Positions 9,566 to 19,156 are shown, counted from the first letter of the stretch. The stretch is DNA of 64,000 bases from Leptospirales bacterium (GCA_019694655.1 JAIBBN010000004.1:272348-336347), one strand, 5' to 3'. Program-made: numbers and translations. Notes: generated by a model not told the origin, from the sequence alone.

Positions 9566-9949
9566 TCAATTGACCGCTTGCGGGGCGACCAGTTGGAAGG
9601 GCGCAATTCGTGCCTCAAAACTTGCGCCATCATCATAGGCCATTTCATAGCTGCCTTCCATCGATCCGAATTCCGTGGGCAGCGGGCAATAGCTGGTATA
9701 CTCAAAGCTTTCGCCGGGACTCAAACGCGGTTGTCGACCCACTACGCCGGGTCCGCGCACTTCCTCGATTCGCCGGAAGGCATCGCGTATTTTCCAATGG
9801 CGGTTGAGCAATTGGACGGCCTGCGCCCCTTCATTGCTGATCGTTACATGGTAGGCAAAGAAATACAACGGCTGCATTGGATTGGATCGTTCCGGTACGA
9901 ACTCGCTATTGACTCGAATCCGAACGCCTTGCGTTACCGCCTCGGACAT
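9566..9949 (-). CDS. apaG: ApaG domain protein
   Basis: A 127-residue protein with the ApaG/FBA fold, a fibronectin-III-like sandwich. The signatures are YFFAYHVTISNEG, LLNRHWKI and VVGRQPRLSPGESFEYTSYC, ending with GSYEMAYDDG. ApaG has been linked to divalent cation resistance and has been reported to bind nucleotides; its molecular role is not settled. I start at MSEAVTQ (9949) rather than ten residues upstream because the family begins there. It lies between a GNAT gene upstream (94 bp) and the TerB-like gene downstream. Confidence 0.92.
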   Translation of the reverse strand: MSEAVTQGVRIRVNSEFVPERSNPMQPLYFFAYHVTISNEGAQAVQLLNRHWKIRDAFRRIEEVRGPGVVGRQPRLSPGESFEYTSYCPLPTEFGSMEGSYEMAYDDGASFEARIAPFQLVAPQAVN

Positions 9950-10043
9950 AGGCGCATCGCAGCGGGGGCGCGGTCCCAAGCAAGCCCGAAACTTCCCGTC
10001 TTCTGATTTAAGAATCGGCCAGAGCGGCTCAGGACCAAAGCAC

Positions 10044-10784
10044 TCAATGAGCGCTCAAATACTGTACTCTGTATGTTTCCTTTCCGTTCCGGTTTTGCAA
10101 GAAGGCCATGGCGCCGCTGTCGAGGGCCGGGATTTGGAGATGTAGCTGATTGGCGCCGCACGATTGCGACCAGGCATGCAGCGAGCTGAGCGCGGCTGTC
10201 GCCAGGCCCAAACGTCGCCGATCGGGCCGCGTCCAGAGCACCGGAACTGTCGCCGCCGTTTGCTCTAACACGGCGAGGCCGATTGTCGATGCTTCGCCCT
10301 GTAGATAAGCGACAAGCAGGGCCCGTCGTGTTGGAATTTGTTCTAAGATGGCGGCCAGGCGCGGCAGCAGTTCCGGGCTACAGTAGTCGCACTCCGCAGC
10401 TGCCGCCAGCCAGGAATGGAGCCCGCGTTCCTCAATTGCGACCGAACATTCGGCGGGCGGCGGAATTTTTATTCCGGCGGCGGCCAGGCGGAACAAGCAA
10501 TACTCAGCTTCCGCCCGGAAACCCCGGGCCTGCAGCGCCTCAGACAGGCGGCGATGGTCCTCCAGCGGTGCAATTCGAAATCGCGCAGGCAGCCCCGCGG
10601 AGCGCATGATCGCCGCGCCAAGCGTCAGGCGATCTTGCAAAGCGCCGCGGCCTGGCCAGAGTTGAAGTGCGCAATTGGACTCCGGTCCAAAGGCGCCGCT
10701 GAGGCGCAGCACCATACCGTCCACATAGAGGCGGCGACTGCCGGGCCACGCATTGAGCCGGTACTCTTCCAGTCTGCGAATCAT
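10044..10784 (-). CDS. GNAT-family N-acetyltransferase
   Basis: A 246-residue protein whose C-terminal part carries the acetyl-CoA-binding pattern of GNAT enzymes (VLWTRPDRRRLGLATAAL, then a strand-helix pair ending in FLQNRNGKE). The N-terminal half (RRLEEYRLNAWPGSRRLYVDGM) resembles the two-lobed GNAT proteins of the FR47 type. Substrate unknown. The open frame continues far upstream to 12269, but that portion is antisense to fapA; ATG 10784 gives a family-like N-terminus. It is divergent from fapA with 99 bp between the starts, which must hold both promoters. Confidence 0.8.
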   Translation of the reverse strand: MIRRLEEYRLNAWPGSRRLYVDGMVLRLSGAFGPESNCALQLWPGRGALQDRLTLGAAIMRSAGLPARFRIAPLEDHRRLSEALQARGFRAEAEYCLFRLAAAGIKIPPPAECSVAIEERGLHSWLAAAAECDYCSPELLPRLAAILEQIPTRRALLVAYLQGEASTIGLAVLEQTAATVPVLWTRPDRRRLGLATAALSSLHAWSQSCGANQLHLQIPALDSGAMAFLQNRNGKETYRVQYLSAH

Positions 10785-10883
10785 GAGACTCTGCAATTCT
10801 GTGTCCGATCTGCGCCTCCGCGCCGCGGCGGGCAAATCGAAATTGCTTGCCTGGCGACAGCCTCGGGGTTCTGCTGAGCGACG

Positions 10884-12857
10884 ATGGACCGACTGAAAGA
10901 GCTGCTGCTTGGCGCCGAGCAGCCCGACGCCGCGGTAGTCAACGATCGCGTCGAAGTAGTCGGACTGAGCATTGCATCCTGCCTGAACCGCGCTGCGGAA
11001 TTCTTGCGCACCGATCTCGCCAATCTGGACTACGAAATTCTGGAGCGCGGCAAGCGATCGCTGCTGAATCAAACGCCCTACCGTCTGGAAGTGGCGGTTT
11101 TGCCGCCGGAGGATCGTTTTGCCGACCTCGAGGAGTTTTCGGCAAAGCTTGGCGTCGGCGACCGGTTGATGTCCGAGGCGCTGGAACAGTATATCCAGCC
11201 CAAGCATCTGGATGGTCGCGCCATTGTTCGAAACTATCGCAGCGGGGTATTTTTGATCGTATATTCTCCGCTGGGCGAGGGGCGCGCCGTGGAATTGTCG
11301 GCAGTGTTGCAACGTATCCAGCAGGCCGGCTGTCAGAACTTCGACCAGGCCCGCGTCGAGGAGACAATACGCGAAGGGCTTGGCCAGCCCATCAAGATTG
11401 CCAACTACATGCCCAGGCCGGAACTCGATTCCAACCTCAAGGTCGATATTTCTCCCGATGAAATGAAAGCCTTTGTGCGCATCACGGCGCCGCGGCCTGG
11501 CGGGCGACATCTGGAAACCAGCGATGTGGTTGCTGCGCTGCGCGCACACGGCGTAGTGCTGGGCTTCAAGGAAACGGAAATCGAAGCCGCGCTGCTGGAC
11601 GATCGCTACATGCAAGACATCCTGGTAGCCGAGGGGCAGCCAGCAAAGCACGGCGCAGACGCGCGCATTGACTACAAGGTCAAAGTGCGACGCGAAGGCG
11701 TCAACTACGAGGAGGACGCTCACGGCAAAGTTGACTACAAGCAGATGAATCTTGTGGAGAACGTTGTCGTCGGCCAGATCCTGGCTGAAAAATTGCCGGC
11801 AACGCGCGGGACAATTGGCAAGACGATATTCAATCGCCTCGTGGAGGCGCGCGATGGAAAGGACATTGAGCTGCGGCAGGGACGGGGAACGATCCTTTCC
11901 GAGGATCGCACCAAGCTGATTGCCGAAATCAATGGCCAGGTTGTCTATTCCAACAATCGGATCTCTGTCGAACCGATCTTTCGAATCGTTGGCGACGTCG
12001 GTCCCAAAACCGGCAATATCATGTTTCTTGGTTCCGTGGTTGTCGGCGGCAGCGTGCTGGACAACTACGAAGTCAAGGCCGCTGGCAACATTGAAATTGG
12101 CGGCAGCGTGCAGAAGTGCAAGCTGGAAGCTGAGGGCGAAATTGTCGTGCGCGGCGGGATCCTGGGCGCCCGCATCGAGTCGACTGGCGGCGACGTCCAG
12201 GGAAAATTCATTCAGAACGCAGAGATCTACGCGGCCGGCGATGTGACGGCCGCCGAAGGTATGATGCACAGCAAAGTAGAATCCGGCGGCTCAGTTTATT
12301 GCAATGGGCGCCGGGCTCAGATTGTGGGCGGATCGGTACGCGCTCGAAAAGAAATACGCGCTCGATTGATCGGTTCAACAGCCGGCACAGCCACTGAAAT
12401 TGTCGTTGGCGTCGACCCGCGAGTGCTTTCGCAGTATGAAGAACTGAAGGCAATGGCTGCGGAAAACGATGATAAGCTCTCCAAGACGCGCAAGACCGTA
12501 GCCACTCTCAAGGCGCGACAGACTGCGGACCCCGACGGCTTTGCAGAAGAGCAGGCCGAGTTGCTGGAAAAGAGCGAACACGGCATCGATAAGATGGAAC
12601 GTAAGCAACAGGAGATCGCCGAAGAGCTTCTGAAGCTCGAAGAATTCATGAAGCAACTCAGCGCGGAAGGCAAGGTGCACGCCGAGAAGGAACTCTTTCC
12701 GGGCGTTACGATCTCAATTCGCGATGCCGTTTTTAATGTGGGCGATGTCTATCGCGCCGTTACACTGGCCTATGAGGTCAGCGGCGAACGGGGACTGATC
12801 AAACCGGGAAAGTTAGAAAAGGCTCAGAAACCGGACGCCCACCACCACGGACGATGA
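10884..12857 (+). CDS. fapA: FapA/DUF342 family protein
   Basis: A 657-residue cytoplasmic protein of the FapA (flagellar assembly protein A, DUF342) family. An N-terminal KH-like segment of about 180 residues is followed by the family core (AFVRITAPRPGG, then RGTIGKTIFN and IRIVGDVG-type strands). A beta-helix rich in Gly-Ser-Val repeats follows (GSVVVGGSVLDNYEVKAAGN and similar). A charged coiled coil spans about 515-592, and a short C-terminal domain ends the protein. It heads a co-directional run with two further flagellar-type proteins and cheR, supporting a role in flagellar assembly or number control. The exact molecular function is unknown. Confidence 0.85.
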   Translation: MDRLKELLLGAEQPDAAVVNDRVEVVGLSIASCLNRAAEFLRTDLANLDYEILERGKRSLLNQTPYRLEVAVLPPEDRFADLEEFSAKLGVGDRLMSEALEQYIQPKHLDGRAIVRNYRSGVFLIVYSPLGEGRAVELSAVLQRIQQAGCQNFDQARVEETIREGLGQPIKIANYMPRPELDSNLKVDISPDEMKAFVRITAPRPGGRHLETSDVVAALRAHGVVLGFKETEIEAALLDDRYMQDILVAEGQPAKHGADARIDYKVKVRREGVNYEEDAHGKVDYKQMNLVENVVVGQILAEKLPATRGTIGKTIFNRLVEARDGKDIELRQGRGTILSEDRTKLIAEINGQVVYSNNRISVEPIFRIVGDVGPKTGNIMFLGSVVVGGSVLDNYEVKAAGNIEIGGSVQKCKLEAEGEIVVRGGILGARIESTGGDVQGKFIQNAEIYAAGDVTAAEGMMHSKVESGGSVYCNGRRAQIVGGSVRARKEIRARLIGSTAGTATEIVVGVDPRVLSQYEELKAMAAENDDKLSKTRKTVATLKARQTADPDGFAEEQAELLEKSEHGIDKMERKQQEIAEELLKLEEFMKQLSAEGKVHAEKELFPGVTISIRDAVFNVGDVYRAVTLAYEVSGERGLIKPGKLEKAQKPDAHHHGR

Positions 12858-12870
12858 ACGGATTGCGATC

Positions 12871-13233
12871 ATGATTCGGCCTCTGGAATTGCAGGCTGCT
12901 TTTCAGGCCATACCCGAGCAGGCGGCGAGGGTCAACCAGGAGCAGGCGGCCATTGTCTATCGCCAGATTCAGGAATTTACCAGAGCTCGCAGTGATAGCC
13001 TGCAGAAGCCAGTCCAGGCGCAGCCTGCGGCACGGCGCGATGACGCCGCCTTTCAGATGGTTACGAATCCGGGCGAGGAACCGCCGCGGCGCGGCGAACT
13101 CCGGGAGCAGGCTCGTCGACGCTTTGATGAAATCCGCAAGGAGGGCCGTACCTACGGGCCAGGCGGAATGATACGGTCACGTTTTGCTGTGCTGGAGGAC
13201 GAACTGGGGCTGGCCCTGGATTTCCTGGGCTGA
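12871..13233 (+). CDS. small conserved-context protein in fapA cluster
   Basis: A 120-residue, mostly helical and charged soluble protein, 13 bp after fapA and 83 bp before the anchored SwrB-like protein. It begins MIRPLELQAAFQ and has a Pro/Arg-rich middle. No catalytic or binding motif is visible. Its placement in the fapA-cheR run suggests a flagellar or chemotaxis accessory role, which is inference from position only. Confidence 0.65.
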   Translation: MIRPLELQAAFQAIPEQAARVNQEQAAIVYRQIQEFTRARSDSLQKPVQAQPAARRDDAAFQMVTNPGEEPPRRGELREQARRRFDEIRKEGRTYGPGGMIRSRFAVLEDELGLALDFLG

Positions 13234-13316
13234 GTTTGGCCCGCGCTCGCTACGGCAGTCGCCTTATGCGACATAATTTAGTGGACGGGCGCCGGGGCGC
13301 AGGCAATCCTCGGGCC

Positions 13317-14498
13317 ATGGAACTGGCCGCGCTAATCCTGGTGAATCTGTTCCTGGCCGCGTTGATGTACCTGTTCTTTTCGATGCGCTTTTCGCGCGCC
13401 CTGAGCGAAGCGCGGCGCTCGGCCCTGCCGGAGGAGCTGAAAGAGAACGTCCGTCTGGCTGTGCAATTCATCGACAATTCGATTGAGTTTATCCAGGACA
13501 AGCATCAATCCTTCTACAGTCTGGTGCGGCATGCCGAAGGAATCAGCCGCAGCCTGCGCGAATCGATGGAGCAGCTTGAGGCGCAGAGCAAGAAGGGGCG
13601 ACGGGGGGCCGCACGTTCGCGCAAGGCAGTAGAGGATCTGTTTGCTGCGACACAAAGCGACGGGCGCAAGCCGACCCATGCGGCCGAGGCGTCGGGCAAG
13701 GAACCGCAAAGCAGCGCCGAGCCAGATGCCGCCCTCCGCGCAAAGCAACCTTCGCGCAAGCTTACTCAGTCGTCGTCGACGCCTCCGGAAGATGCACTGC
13801 GCAGTGATACGGCTATCGAGCGCGCCCTGGGACGGCTGGGAAATGATAGCCTGGAATTAAGCGCCGCACCAGGCAGCGCCGAGGCAGCATACCGCGAGGG
13901 AATGCTCTCGCGTGCGCCGCGTGATGATGCGCCGGCCTCCGCTCCGAATGGCGGCGAGCTGGTTGCTGGCGTACTGGGGCGCATTGGCGGCGCGGTAATG
14001 AAGCTTATGGGCGCGGAGGGGCTTTCGTCCAGTGCAGCGCCGGCGGCGTCTGTAGAGAGCATCCGACGCAGTCAGCGATTTGAGATTCCAGAAGCGCCGG
14101 CGGAGACCATCGCGCCCCACTCCGTAGCGCGCCTCCCTCCATCGTCGCCGCGCGTCGATCGCTTTGAGCGAAGCTCCGACGACGACCTCGCGCCGGTGTT
14201 TTCGGCGGCGTCGCGCGAAATCGCGGCCCCCGGCCGGTCATCCAATGCGTCTGCCTCAGATGGCAACCAGAGCTCCCTGGAAGCGGAGCTGGAGCTTGCG
14301 CTGCGTCAGGCCGACTTGCGTAGCTTGCTGGCGCGTCGCCCGGAGGAGCGTAGCGCGATCCTCAGATTGCTCTTGAGCTATGGCTACGATGCAGAGCAGG
14401 TAGCGCGGGAGAGCGGCGCTGCGCGAGCGGAAGTGGAACTACTGGCTTCGCTGCCTGGAGTCCGTCAGCGTCCGCGTCGCCAACGATTGGAACACTGA
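13317..14498 (+). CDS. anchored SwrB/DUF6115-like protein
   Basis: A 393-residue protein with an N-terminal membrane helix (MELAALILVNLFLAALMYLF). A helical region (about 30-110) and a long low-complexity Ser/Ala/Pro linker follow. The C-terminal helix-turn-helix-like module reads RSAILRLLLSYGYDAEQVAR then ARAEVELLASLPG. This layout (anchor, coiled coil, C-terminal mini-HTH) is that of SwrB, DUF2802 and DUF6115 proteins, often found next to DUF342 genes in flagellar operons. I chose ATG 13317 over TTG 13236 or ATG 13266 because it places the membrane helix at the N-terminus. The assignment is by architecture and context. Confidence 0.65.
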   Translation: MELAALILVNLFLAALMYLFFSMRFSRALSEARRSALPEELKENVRLAVQFIDNSIEFIQDKHQSFYSLVRHAEGISRSLRESMEQLEAQSKKGRRGAARSRKAVEDLFAATQSDGRKPTHAAEASGKEPQSSAEPDAALRAKQPSRKLTQSSSTPPEDALRSDTAIERALGRLGNDSLELSAAPGSAEAAYREGMLSRAPRDDAPASAPNGGELVAGVLGRIGGAVMKLMGAEGLSSSAAPAASVESIRRSQRFEIPEAPAETIAPHSVARLPPSSPRVDRFERSSDDDLAPVFSAASREIAAPGRSSNASASDGNQSSLEAELELALRQADLRSLLARRPEERSAILRLLLSYGYDAEQVARESGAARAEVELLASLPGVRQRPRRQRLEH

Positions 14499-14523
14499 CC
14501 TTCGCGCGACGCCACACACAGCC

Positions 14524-15384
14524 GTGTCCGAATACCTGGAGATTGCCGATCTGAACCTGGAGCAGTTTCGCCGCTTTGCGGCGCTGATCCATGACCTGGC
14601 TGGCATCAGTCTCAGTGATCGCAAGATCACGCTCCTATCCAATCGCTTGCGCCGCCGTCTGCGGGCGCTTGGCATGCGCGACTTCGACGAGTACTACCGC
14701 ATCATTGCCGGGGAGCAGGGCGGCGAGGAATTGCATCGATTTCTGGAGGCGGTTACTACCAACGAGACCTACTTCTGGCGCACTACGCCCAATTTTCAAC
14801 TGTTGCGAGAGGATTTGCTCCCTGATCTGCTGCATCGTTTCTCGCAACGCTCGCTTCGCTTCTGGTCGGCAGGCTCCTCCTCCGGCGAGGAAGCCTACAA
14901 CATGGCGATTGAACTTGTGGAGGGCATGAAGAAGACCGGTGTTTTCGAGTTTTCTATTGTTGGCACAGACATCTCGGAGCGCGTTGTGCAGTTTGCACGC
15001 GAGGCGCTATACTCCGGCCGTCGCATCGAAAAAGTACCGGCGGCCATTCTTCATCGCTATTTTCGACCGGATGCGGACCATGCTGAGGCCTTTCGGGTTC
15101 GTTCCGATATTCGAGCGCGGGTGCGCTTTGAAATCGAGAACTTATTTCAATCAAAGCAGTCAGGCATGCATGGGATCTTCTGCCGCAATGTCATGATTTA
15201 CTTTCGTCGCGAAGAGCAGGAAACGCTGGTGCGGCGTTTCTACGACGCGTTGGAACCCGGCGGATATCTGGTGGTCGGACATTCTGAGAGCCTGTTCAGC
15301 ATGCGCACTGGTTTTGAGCTTCGCAATCTGGAGCATGGCGTAGCCTATCAGCGTCCAGAAGCCGGAGGCGCCTCTGAGCGCTGA
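14524..15384 (+). CDS. cheR: chemotaxis protein methyltransferase CheR
   Basis: This enzyme methylates Glu side chains of chemoreceptors with S-adenosylmethionine to set adaptation. The 286-residue protein has the all-helical N-domain (FAALIHDLAGISLSDRK) and the CheR hallmark TTNETYFWR. The SAM loop WSAGSSSGEEAYNMAI lies near residues 114-128, and the core ends with GIFCRNVMIYF. The start is GTG at 14524, 25 bp after the SwrB-like gene. It closes the flagella/chemotaxis part of this run; yicC follows after 4 bp. Confidence 0.95.
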   Translation: MSEYLEIADLNLEQFRRFAALIHDLAGISLSDRKITLLSNRLRRRLRALGMRDFDEYYRIIAGEQGGEELHRFLEAVTTNETYFWRTTPNFQLLREDLLPDLLHRFSQRSLRFWSAGSSSGEEAYNMAIELVEGMKKTGVFEFSIVGTDISERVVQFAREALYSGRRIEKVPAAILHRYFRPDADHAEAFRVRSDIRARVRFEIENLFQSKQSGMHGIFCRNVMIYFRREEQETLVRRFYDALEPGGYLVVGHSESLFSMRTGFELRNLEHGVAYQRPEAGGASER

Positions 15385-15388
15385 GAGT

Positions 15389-16189
15389 ATGACCGGACAG
15401 GGCGGATCCAGCCTGCGCCGCAAGGGCTTGCGGCTCGACATCTGGATTCGATCGCTGAATCATCGCTTCTTCGAATGTTCGATTCGATGTCCGCCGGCGC
15501 TGGCCGCGCTCGAGCCCGCCATCCAGGAGCGCTTGCGTGAACTGATACGACGCGGGCGAATTGAAGTCGAAATACAGACCGACGCACCTGGCGCATTTCA
15601 GGCAATTCATGTTGATCGACCTCTGGCCCTGCGCTACCAGCAGCTGGCGGAGGAGCTGGGCGCCGGGGGTCCCTTGAGCGCATATGAAATACTGCGACTG
15701 CCTGGCGTGGTTAGCATCACGCCGCAACTGCCCGCCCACTTCCCGGAACGCCTGCTGTTTGAGGCGCTGGACCGGGCTGGCCGGGCGCTATTGCGCAACC
15801 GGCGCAAGGAAGGGGCCGGTTTAGTACGTGCGTTGCGTGTCCATCTTCAACTGATCGTTTCACAACTGCGTGAAATTGCCGCCCGTCGTCGCAATCTGCA
15901 GCGTCGCGACCGCAGGGCATCGATGGCCGCCGGCGAGGAGGGGGCGGAGCCGGAGCGCAGCGAGATTCAAGAGGAAATCGAACGGCTGCAGCTTCATCTG
16001 TCAGCATTTCACGAGGTATTGCGCGGCGGACCTGATGCGGGCAAGCGCGCAGATTTTGTCGCCCAGGAGATGCTGCGCGAGGCCAATACCATTGCCGCCA
16101 AATCGCGCGATTTCTCGATTCGCAATGCGGTCGTAGAAATCAAGACTGCTCTGGAGAATATCCGCGAACAGGCTCGAAATCTTTGCTGA
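15389..16189 (+). CDS. yicC: YicC family endoribonuclease
   Basis: A 266-residue member of the YicC/YloC family, RNases reported in E. coli and Bacillus. The N-terminus has the MTG motif with WIRSLNHRFFEC, and the C-terminal DUF1732 part ends with AQEMLREANTIAAKSRDF and a VEIKTALENIREQ helix. The length is slightly short of the usual 290. It is followed by gmk, the order seen in many bacteria. ATG 15389 is 4 bp after the cheR stop. Confidence 0.92.
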   Translation: MTGQGGSSLRRKGLRLDIWIRSLNHRFFECSIRCPPALAALEPAIQERLRELIRRGRIEVEIQTDAPGAFQAIHVDRPLALRYQQLAEELGAGGPLSAYEILRLPGVVSITPQLPAHFPERLLFEALDRAGRALLRNRRKEGAGLVRALRVHLQLIVSQLREIAARRRNLQRRDRRASMAAGEEGAEPERSEIQEEIERLQLHLSAFHEVLRGGPDAGKRADFVAQEMLREANTIAAKSRDFSIRNAVVEIKTALENIREQARNLC

Positions 16190-16254
16190 TGGAGCGCTCG
16201 CTTGCGCCTGCAAGTGGGTTGCCAAAGGGAGGCGCTCCTTGATTCTGGAGCGCT

Positions 16255-16836
16255 ATGGTTGCGCCGAATCCGCGGGTCCTTGTGATCTCCTCCGTCTCTG
16301 GAGGCGGAAAGACAACGCTGGTGCGTGAATTGCTCCGGCTGCATCCGGATTTGCACGTGGCCATTACAGCCACCAGTCGTCCGCCGCGCGGCGATGAGCT
16401 CGATGGCAGGGACTACTTCTTTCTTTCCAACGAAGAGTTTCGCCGTCGCGTGGAGTCGGGGGATTTTCTGGAGCACGCCCACGTCCACGGCAATCTCTAT
16501 GGCATTCCGGCGGGTCCGGTGCAGGCGATGCTCGATCAGGGGCGTTCTGTTGTGCTCAACATTGATTTCCAGGGCATGCGCACCGTTCGGCGGGCGCTTG
16601 GCAATCAGGTGAGCACTTTCTTTCTGTTGCCGCCGGATACCGCGACCTGGGAGGAGCGCCTGCGCAATCGTAAGACGGACAGCGAGGAGTCGATTCGCGG
16701 TCGGTTGGAGCAGGGTCGCGCCGAATTGAAAACGGCAGCCGAATTCGACTATAAGATCGTAAATGACGACCTTGACAGGGCGACGGCGGAATTCAGCGCT
16801 ATTCTACACCAGCTTGGCGCCGTTGCGGGAAAATGA
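16255..16836 (+). CDS. gmk: guanylate kinase
   Basis: Phosphorylates GMP to GDP with ATP. The 193-residue protein has the P-loop SSVSGGGKTTL near residues 11-21 and the GMP-binding segment TSRPPRGDELDGRDYFF. The conserved DFLEHAHVHGNLYG and LNIDFQG stretches follow, then the lid helix ending in VNDDLDRA. In place of the usual SGPSG(A/V)GK start there is SSVSGGGK, which is within the family range. It overlaps miaA by four bases (ATGA). Confidence 0.96.
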   Translation: MVAPNPRVLVISSVSGGGKTTLVRELLRLHPDLHVAITATSRPPRGDELDGRDYFFLSNEEFRRRVESGDFLEHAHVHGNLYGIPAGPVQAMLDQGRSVVLNIDFQGMRTVRRALGNQVSTFFLLPPDTATWEERLRNRKTDSEESIRGRLEQGRAELKTAAEFDYKIVNDDLDRATAEFSAILHQLGAVAGK

Positions 16837-17756
16837 ATCGCAAGCCAATCTATGCCTTGCTGGGTCCGACCGGCGGCGGCAAGACCGAGCTGGCGCTTCT
16901 GCTCGACCCCGATCACAATGAAGTCGTCTCATGCGACTCGCGGCAGGTATACCGCGGCCTGAGGCTCTTGTCCGCCATGCCGTCGGCAGAGGAGCAGCGT
17001 CAACTGCGCCACCACCTGATTGATTTTCTGGCGCCGGACCAGAGCCTGGATGCCGCGCGCTATGTTGAACTGGCTGACGCGGCCATTGCCGACATTCAGT
17101 CGCGTGGCAAGCGCGCCTGGCTGGTGGGCGGCGCCGGCTTCTATTTTCGCGCCTTGATTGGCGGTCTATTTCAAGCAGAAACGACGGAAGAAGCCCGCCG
17201 CAAGACATCTGCCTTGAACCCCGAAGAGCAATTGCAATGGCTCCTGAGGCTGGATCCGCGGGCGCTGGCTGACGAAAACCAATCCGCCGCCGGCGGAAAA
17301 ATCCATCGCAATGATCAGTATCGAATTGGTCGCGCCTTGAGCCTGGCGTTTTCTGGCGGCGCGCTTTGGTCGGAACTCTGGGAAGAGAAGCGACTGCAGC
17401 CACAATCACGTTACGATGTCATCGGCTACTATGTGGACTGGCAGCTTGGGCAGTTAACGCCGCGATTGAGGGAGCGCGCCGCAAGGATGGTTGCCGGGGG
17501 TGCGGCTATGGAAGCGCAGCAGGTATTCGAACTGTATGGAGACTGCGCCGCGCTACAGATGATTGGCTGCCCTGAGGCCCTGGCTGCGGCGCGCGGAGAA
17601 GTCAATGCAGCACAGCTTGGCCAGGCCCTGGCTCAAGCGCACCGCAAGTACGCAAAGGCGCAGATTACCTGGTTTCGGCGCGAGTCGCGGCTGCGGTCGG
17701 CGACCAGAGATCAGCTGGCGGAGCTGCTGCAGATAAGAGGCGGCGATCTTGGTTGA
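16833..17756 (+). CDS. miaA: tRNA dimethylallyltransferase
   Basis: Adds the dimethylallyl group to A37 of tRNAs that read codons starting with U. The 307-residue protein has the P-loop GPTGGGKTEL near residues 11-20, CDSRQVYRGL and the HHLIDFLAPD motif. VGGAGFYFRALIGG binds substrate, and the tail carries AQITWFRRE. It overlaps gmk by four bases and is followed by hfq, matching the miaA-hfq order of many bacteria. Confidence 0.95.
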   Translation: MNRKPIYALLGPTGGGKTELALLLDPDHNEVVSCDSRQVYRGLRLLSAMPSAEEQRQLRHHLIDFLAPDQSLDAARYVELADAAIADIQSRGKRAWLVGGAGFYFRALIGGLFQAETTEEARRKTSALNPEEQLQWLLRLDPRALADENQSAAGGKIHRNDQYRIGRALSLAFSGGALWSELWEEKRLQPQSRYDVIGYYVDWQLGQLTPRLRERAARMVAGGAAMEAQQVFELYGDCAALQMIGCPEALAAARGEVNAAQLGQALAQAHRKYAKAQITWFRRESRLRSATRDQLAELLQIRGGDLG

Positions 17757-17759
17757 TGC

Positions 17760-17777
17760 GCCTTGCTGCGGCAAGGC
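17760..17777 (+). other. hairpin between miaA and hfq
   Basis: A perfect 7-bp stem GCCTTGC / GCAAGGC with a 4-base loop starts 3 bp after the miaA stop. No T-run follows, so it is not a standard terminator. It could stabilise or process the mRNA upstream of hfq, whose own start is about 105 bp downstream. Confidence 0.4.
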
Positions 17778-17881
17778 ATGCAGCCCTACTTGAAAAACTT
17801 TCATTGACCGCCGAATCTGATCGTGGCGCCCTGCTTTCGCGTATCAACGGGTCCCCGACCGGCTTGATCGCGGAGTAGCGA

Positions 17882-18130
17882 ATGGCAGCCAGCAAGAACA
17901 ACATACAGGATCTGGTGCTGAATGGAGCTCGCAAAGAGAAGATGGAGATCACTCTCTATCTAACCAACGGCGTGCCATTGAAAGGCCGCGTGGCCAGCTT
18001 TGACAATTTTACTGTAGTCATTGAGAACGACGGGAAGCAGAGTCTGGTTTACAAGCACGCCATCTCAACGATCGTGCTCTCGCGCACCTTGAATCTCGAC
18101 GAGCTGGCTGCCGAAGATTCGCAGGGATGA
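17882..18130 (+). CDS. hfq: RNA chaperone Hfq
   Basis: The ring-forming Sm-like protein that pairs small RNAs with mRNAs. The 82-residue protein starts with [20 protein letters not shown], continues through the Sm1 motif ([13 protein letters not shown]) and carries the Sm2 motif [12 protein letters not shown] about 10 bp upstream of ATG 17882 supports the start. There is a short acidic tail. It overlaps the next gene by ATGA. Confidence 0.97.
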   Translation: MAASKNNIQDLVLNGARKEKMEITLYLTNGVPLKGRVASFDNFTVVIENDGKQSLVYKHAISTIVLSRTLNLDELAAEDSQG

Positions 18131-19116
18131 TTGCCCGCTTCCTGCGCAACTTCTTCTGGAGTTTGCTGGTTGGCGTCCTGCTCACCTGGCTCTACCTTTC
18201 CTACGTTCGAGCCGGCGCCCACGAGGCGATCTTAATCGAGGATCGATATACCGGACTGGACCCGAGGGTCTTATTGCCAGGCCAGACCAGAATGGTCTGG
18301 CAGATGGCCAATCCCGGTCGCGTTCATCTGCATCGCGTCGATATTGGACCGCGCGTTCTTTCGCTCAACTACCGTCGTCCGCTGGCGCAGAGCGAACTTT
18401 TGGGTCTCGATGAAGCCTTCTATGTTCAGGCCGACCTGCGCATTGATTTCAGCCTGGATCCGCAGCGCAGCGACGCTCTTTTCCGTCGACTGGGTCGGCC
18501 GGATTGGAGCGAACTGGATGCCTATCTCCGCCTGAGGCTCTCCCTGCTGCTGGACCGCGAGATGGAGCGGATCAACCCCAATGATGCTGCTTTGAACGGC
18601 CTGGAGCGACAATTATATGCATATTTCAATGAATCAGCCCTGCTGCAGATGAATGAGGAGCTGGCCGCCGAAGGAGTGCACGTCGATAAACTTTGGCCGG
18701 TGCGCCTCTATACTCCGGACCCGGCTCGCTACCAGGCAATGCTGCAAAATGCGCCGCAGATTCTGGCCCAGAAACTGGAACGTATTCGCGTCGTCGATGA
18801 TGCCCGGGCGAGGCAGGACGCGTCGCGGATCACAGATGAGGCCTACGTGTCGCGGATGCAAAGGATGGGCGAGTTGATGGAGCGCTTCCCGCAATTGCGC
18901 AGCTACCTGGCCATTGATCGCCTGGGCAACCAGGTGCAGGTGTATGTAGTGCCATACGAGGGATGGAATGGCGGAGCGCCGCTGACGCCTGGCGATCTGG
19001 TTCCGCCTCAAGGCAGACGAAATCAAAGCGCAGCGCCAGGGGCGGGGCCTGCTGCAGCGCCAGCTCCGCCGGCTGGCGCTGGCGGCGGACGCTTTCAGGA
19101 CTTGACGCCGCCGTAA
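18127..19116 (+). CDS. SPFH/band-7-like membrane protein
   Basis: A 329-residue protein with one N-terminal membrane helix (residues 4-26). A domain resembling the SPFH/prohibitin fold of HflK/HflC follows ([36 protein letters not shown], then a helical region). The C-terminal tail is Pro/Ala/Gly-rich. Sequence similarity is weak by eye, but its place directly after miaA-hfq, overlapping hfq by four bases, recalls the E. coli miaA-hfq-hflX-hflK-hflC order. If correct, it may scaffold or restrain a membrane protease on the periplasmic side. Confidence 0.6.
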   Translation: MIARFLRNFFWSLLVGVLLTWLYLSYVRAGAHEAILIEDRYTGLDPRVLLPGQTRMVWQMANPGRVHLHRVDIGPRVLSLNYRRPLAQSELLGLDEAFYVQADLRIDFSLDPQRSDALFRRLGRPDWSELDAYLRLRLSLLLDREMERINPNDAALNGLERQLYAYFNESALLQMNEELAAEGVHVDKLWPVRLYTPDPARYQAMLQNAPQILAQKLERIRVVDDARARQDASRITDEAYVSRMQRMGELMERFPQLRSYLAIDRLGNQVQVYVVPYEGWNGGAPLTPGDLVPPQGRRNQSAAPGAGPAAAPAPPAGAGGGRFQDLTPP

Positions 19117-19156
19117 CTTCTGCAGGTGTGGTTGTTTCTTCCGCCGCCTGCTGCCT

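Noticed and set aside
10785-12269. Upstream extension of the minus-strand GNAT frame to 741 codons
   Set aside because: The extension is fully antisense to fapA, whose identity is clear; ATG 10784 gives the family N-terminus.
15296-15739. Minus-strand ORF across the cheR/yicC junction
   Set aside because: Antisense to two well-identified genes, with no domain.
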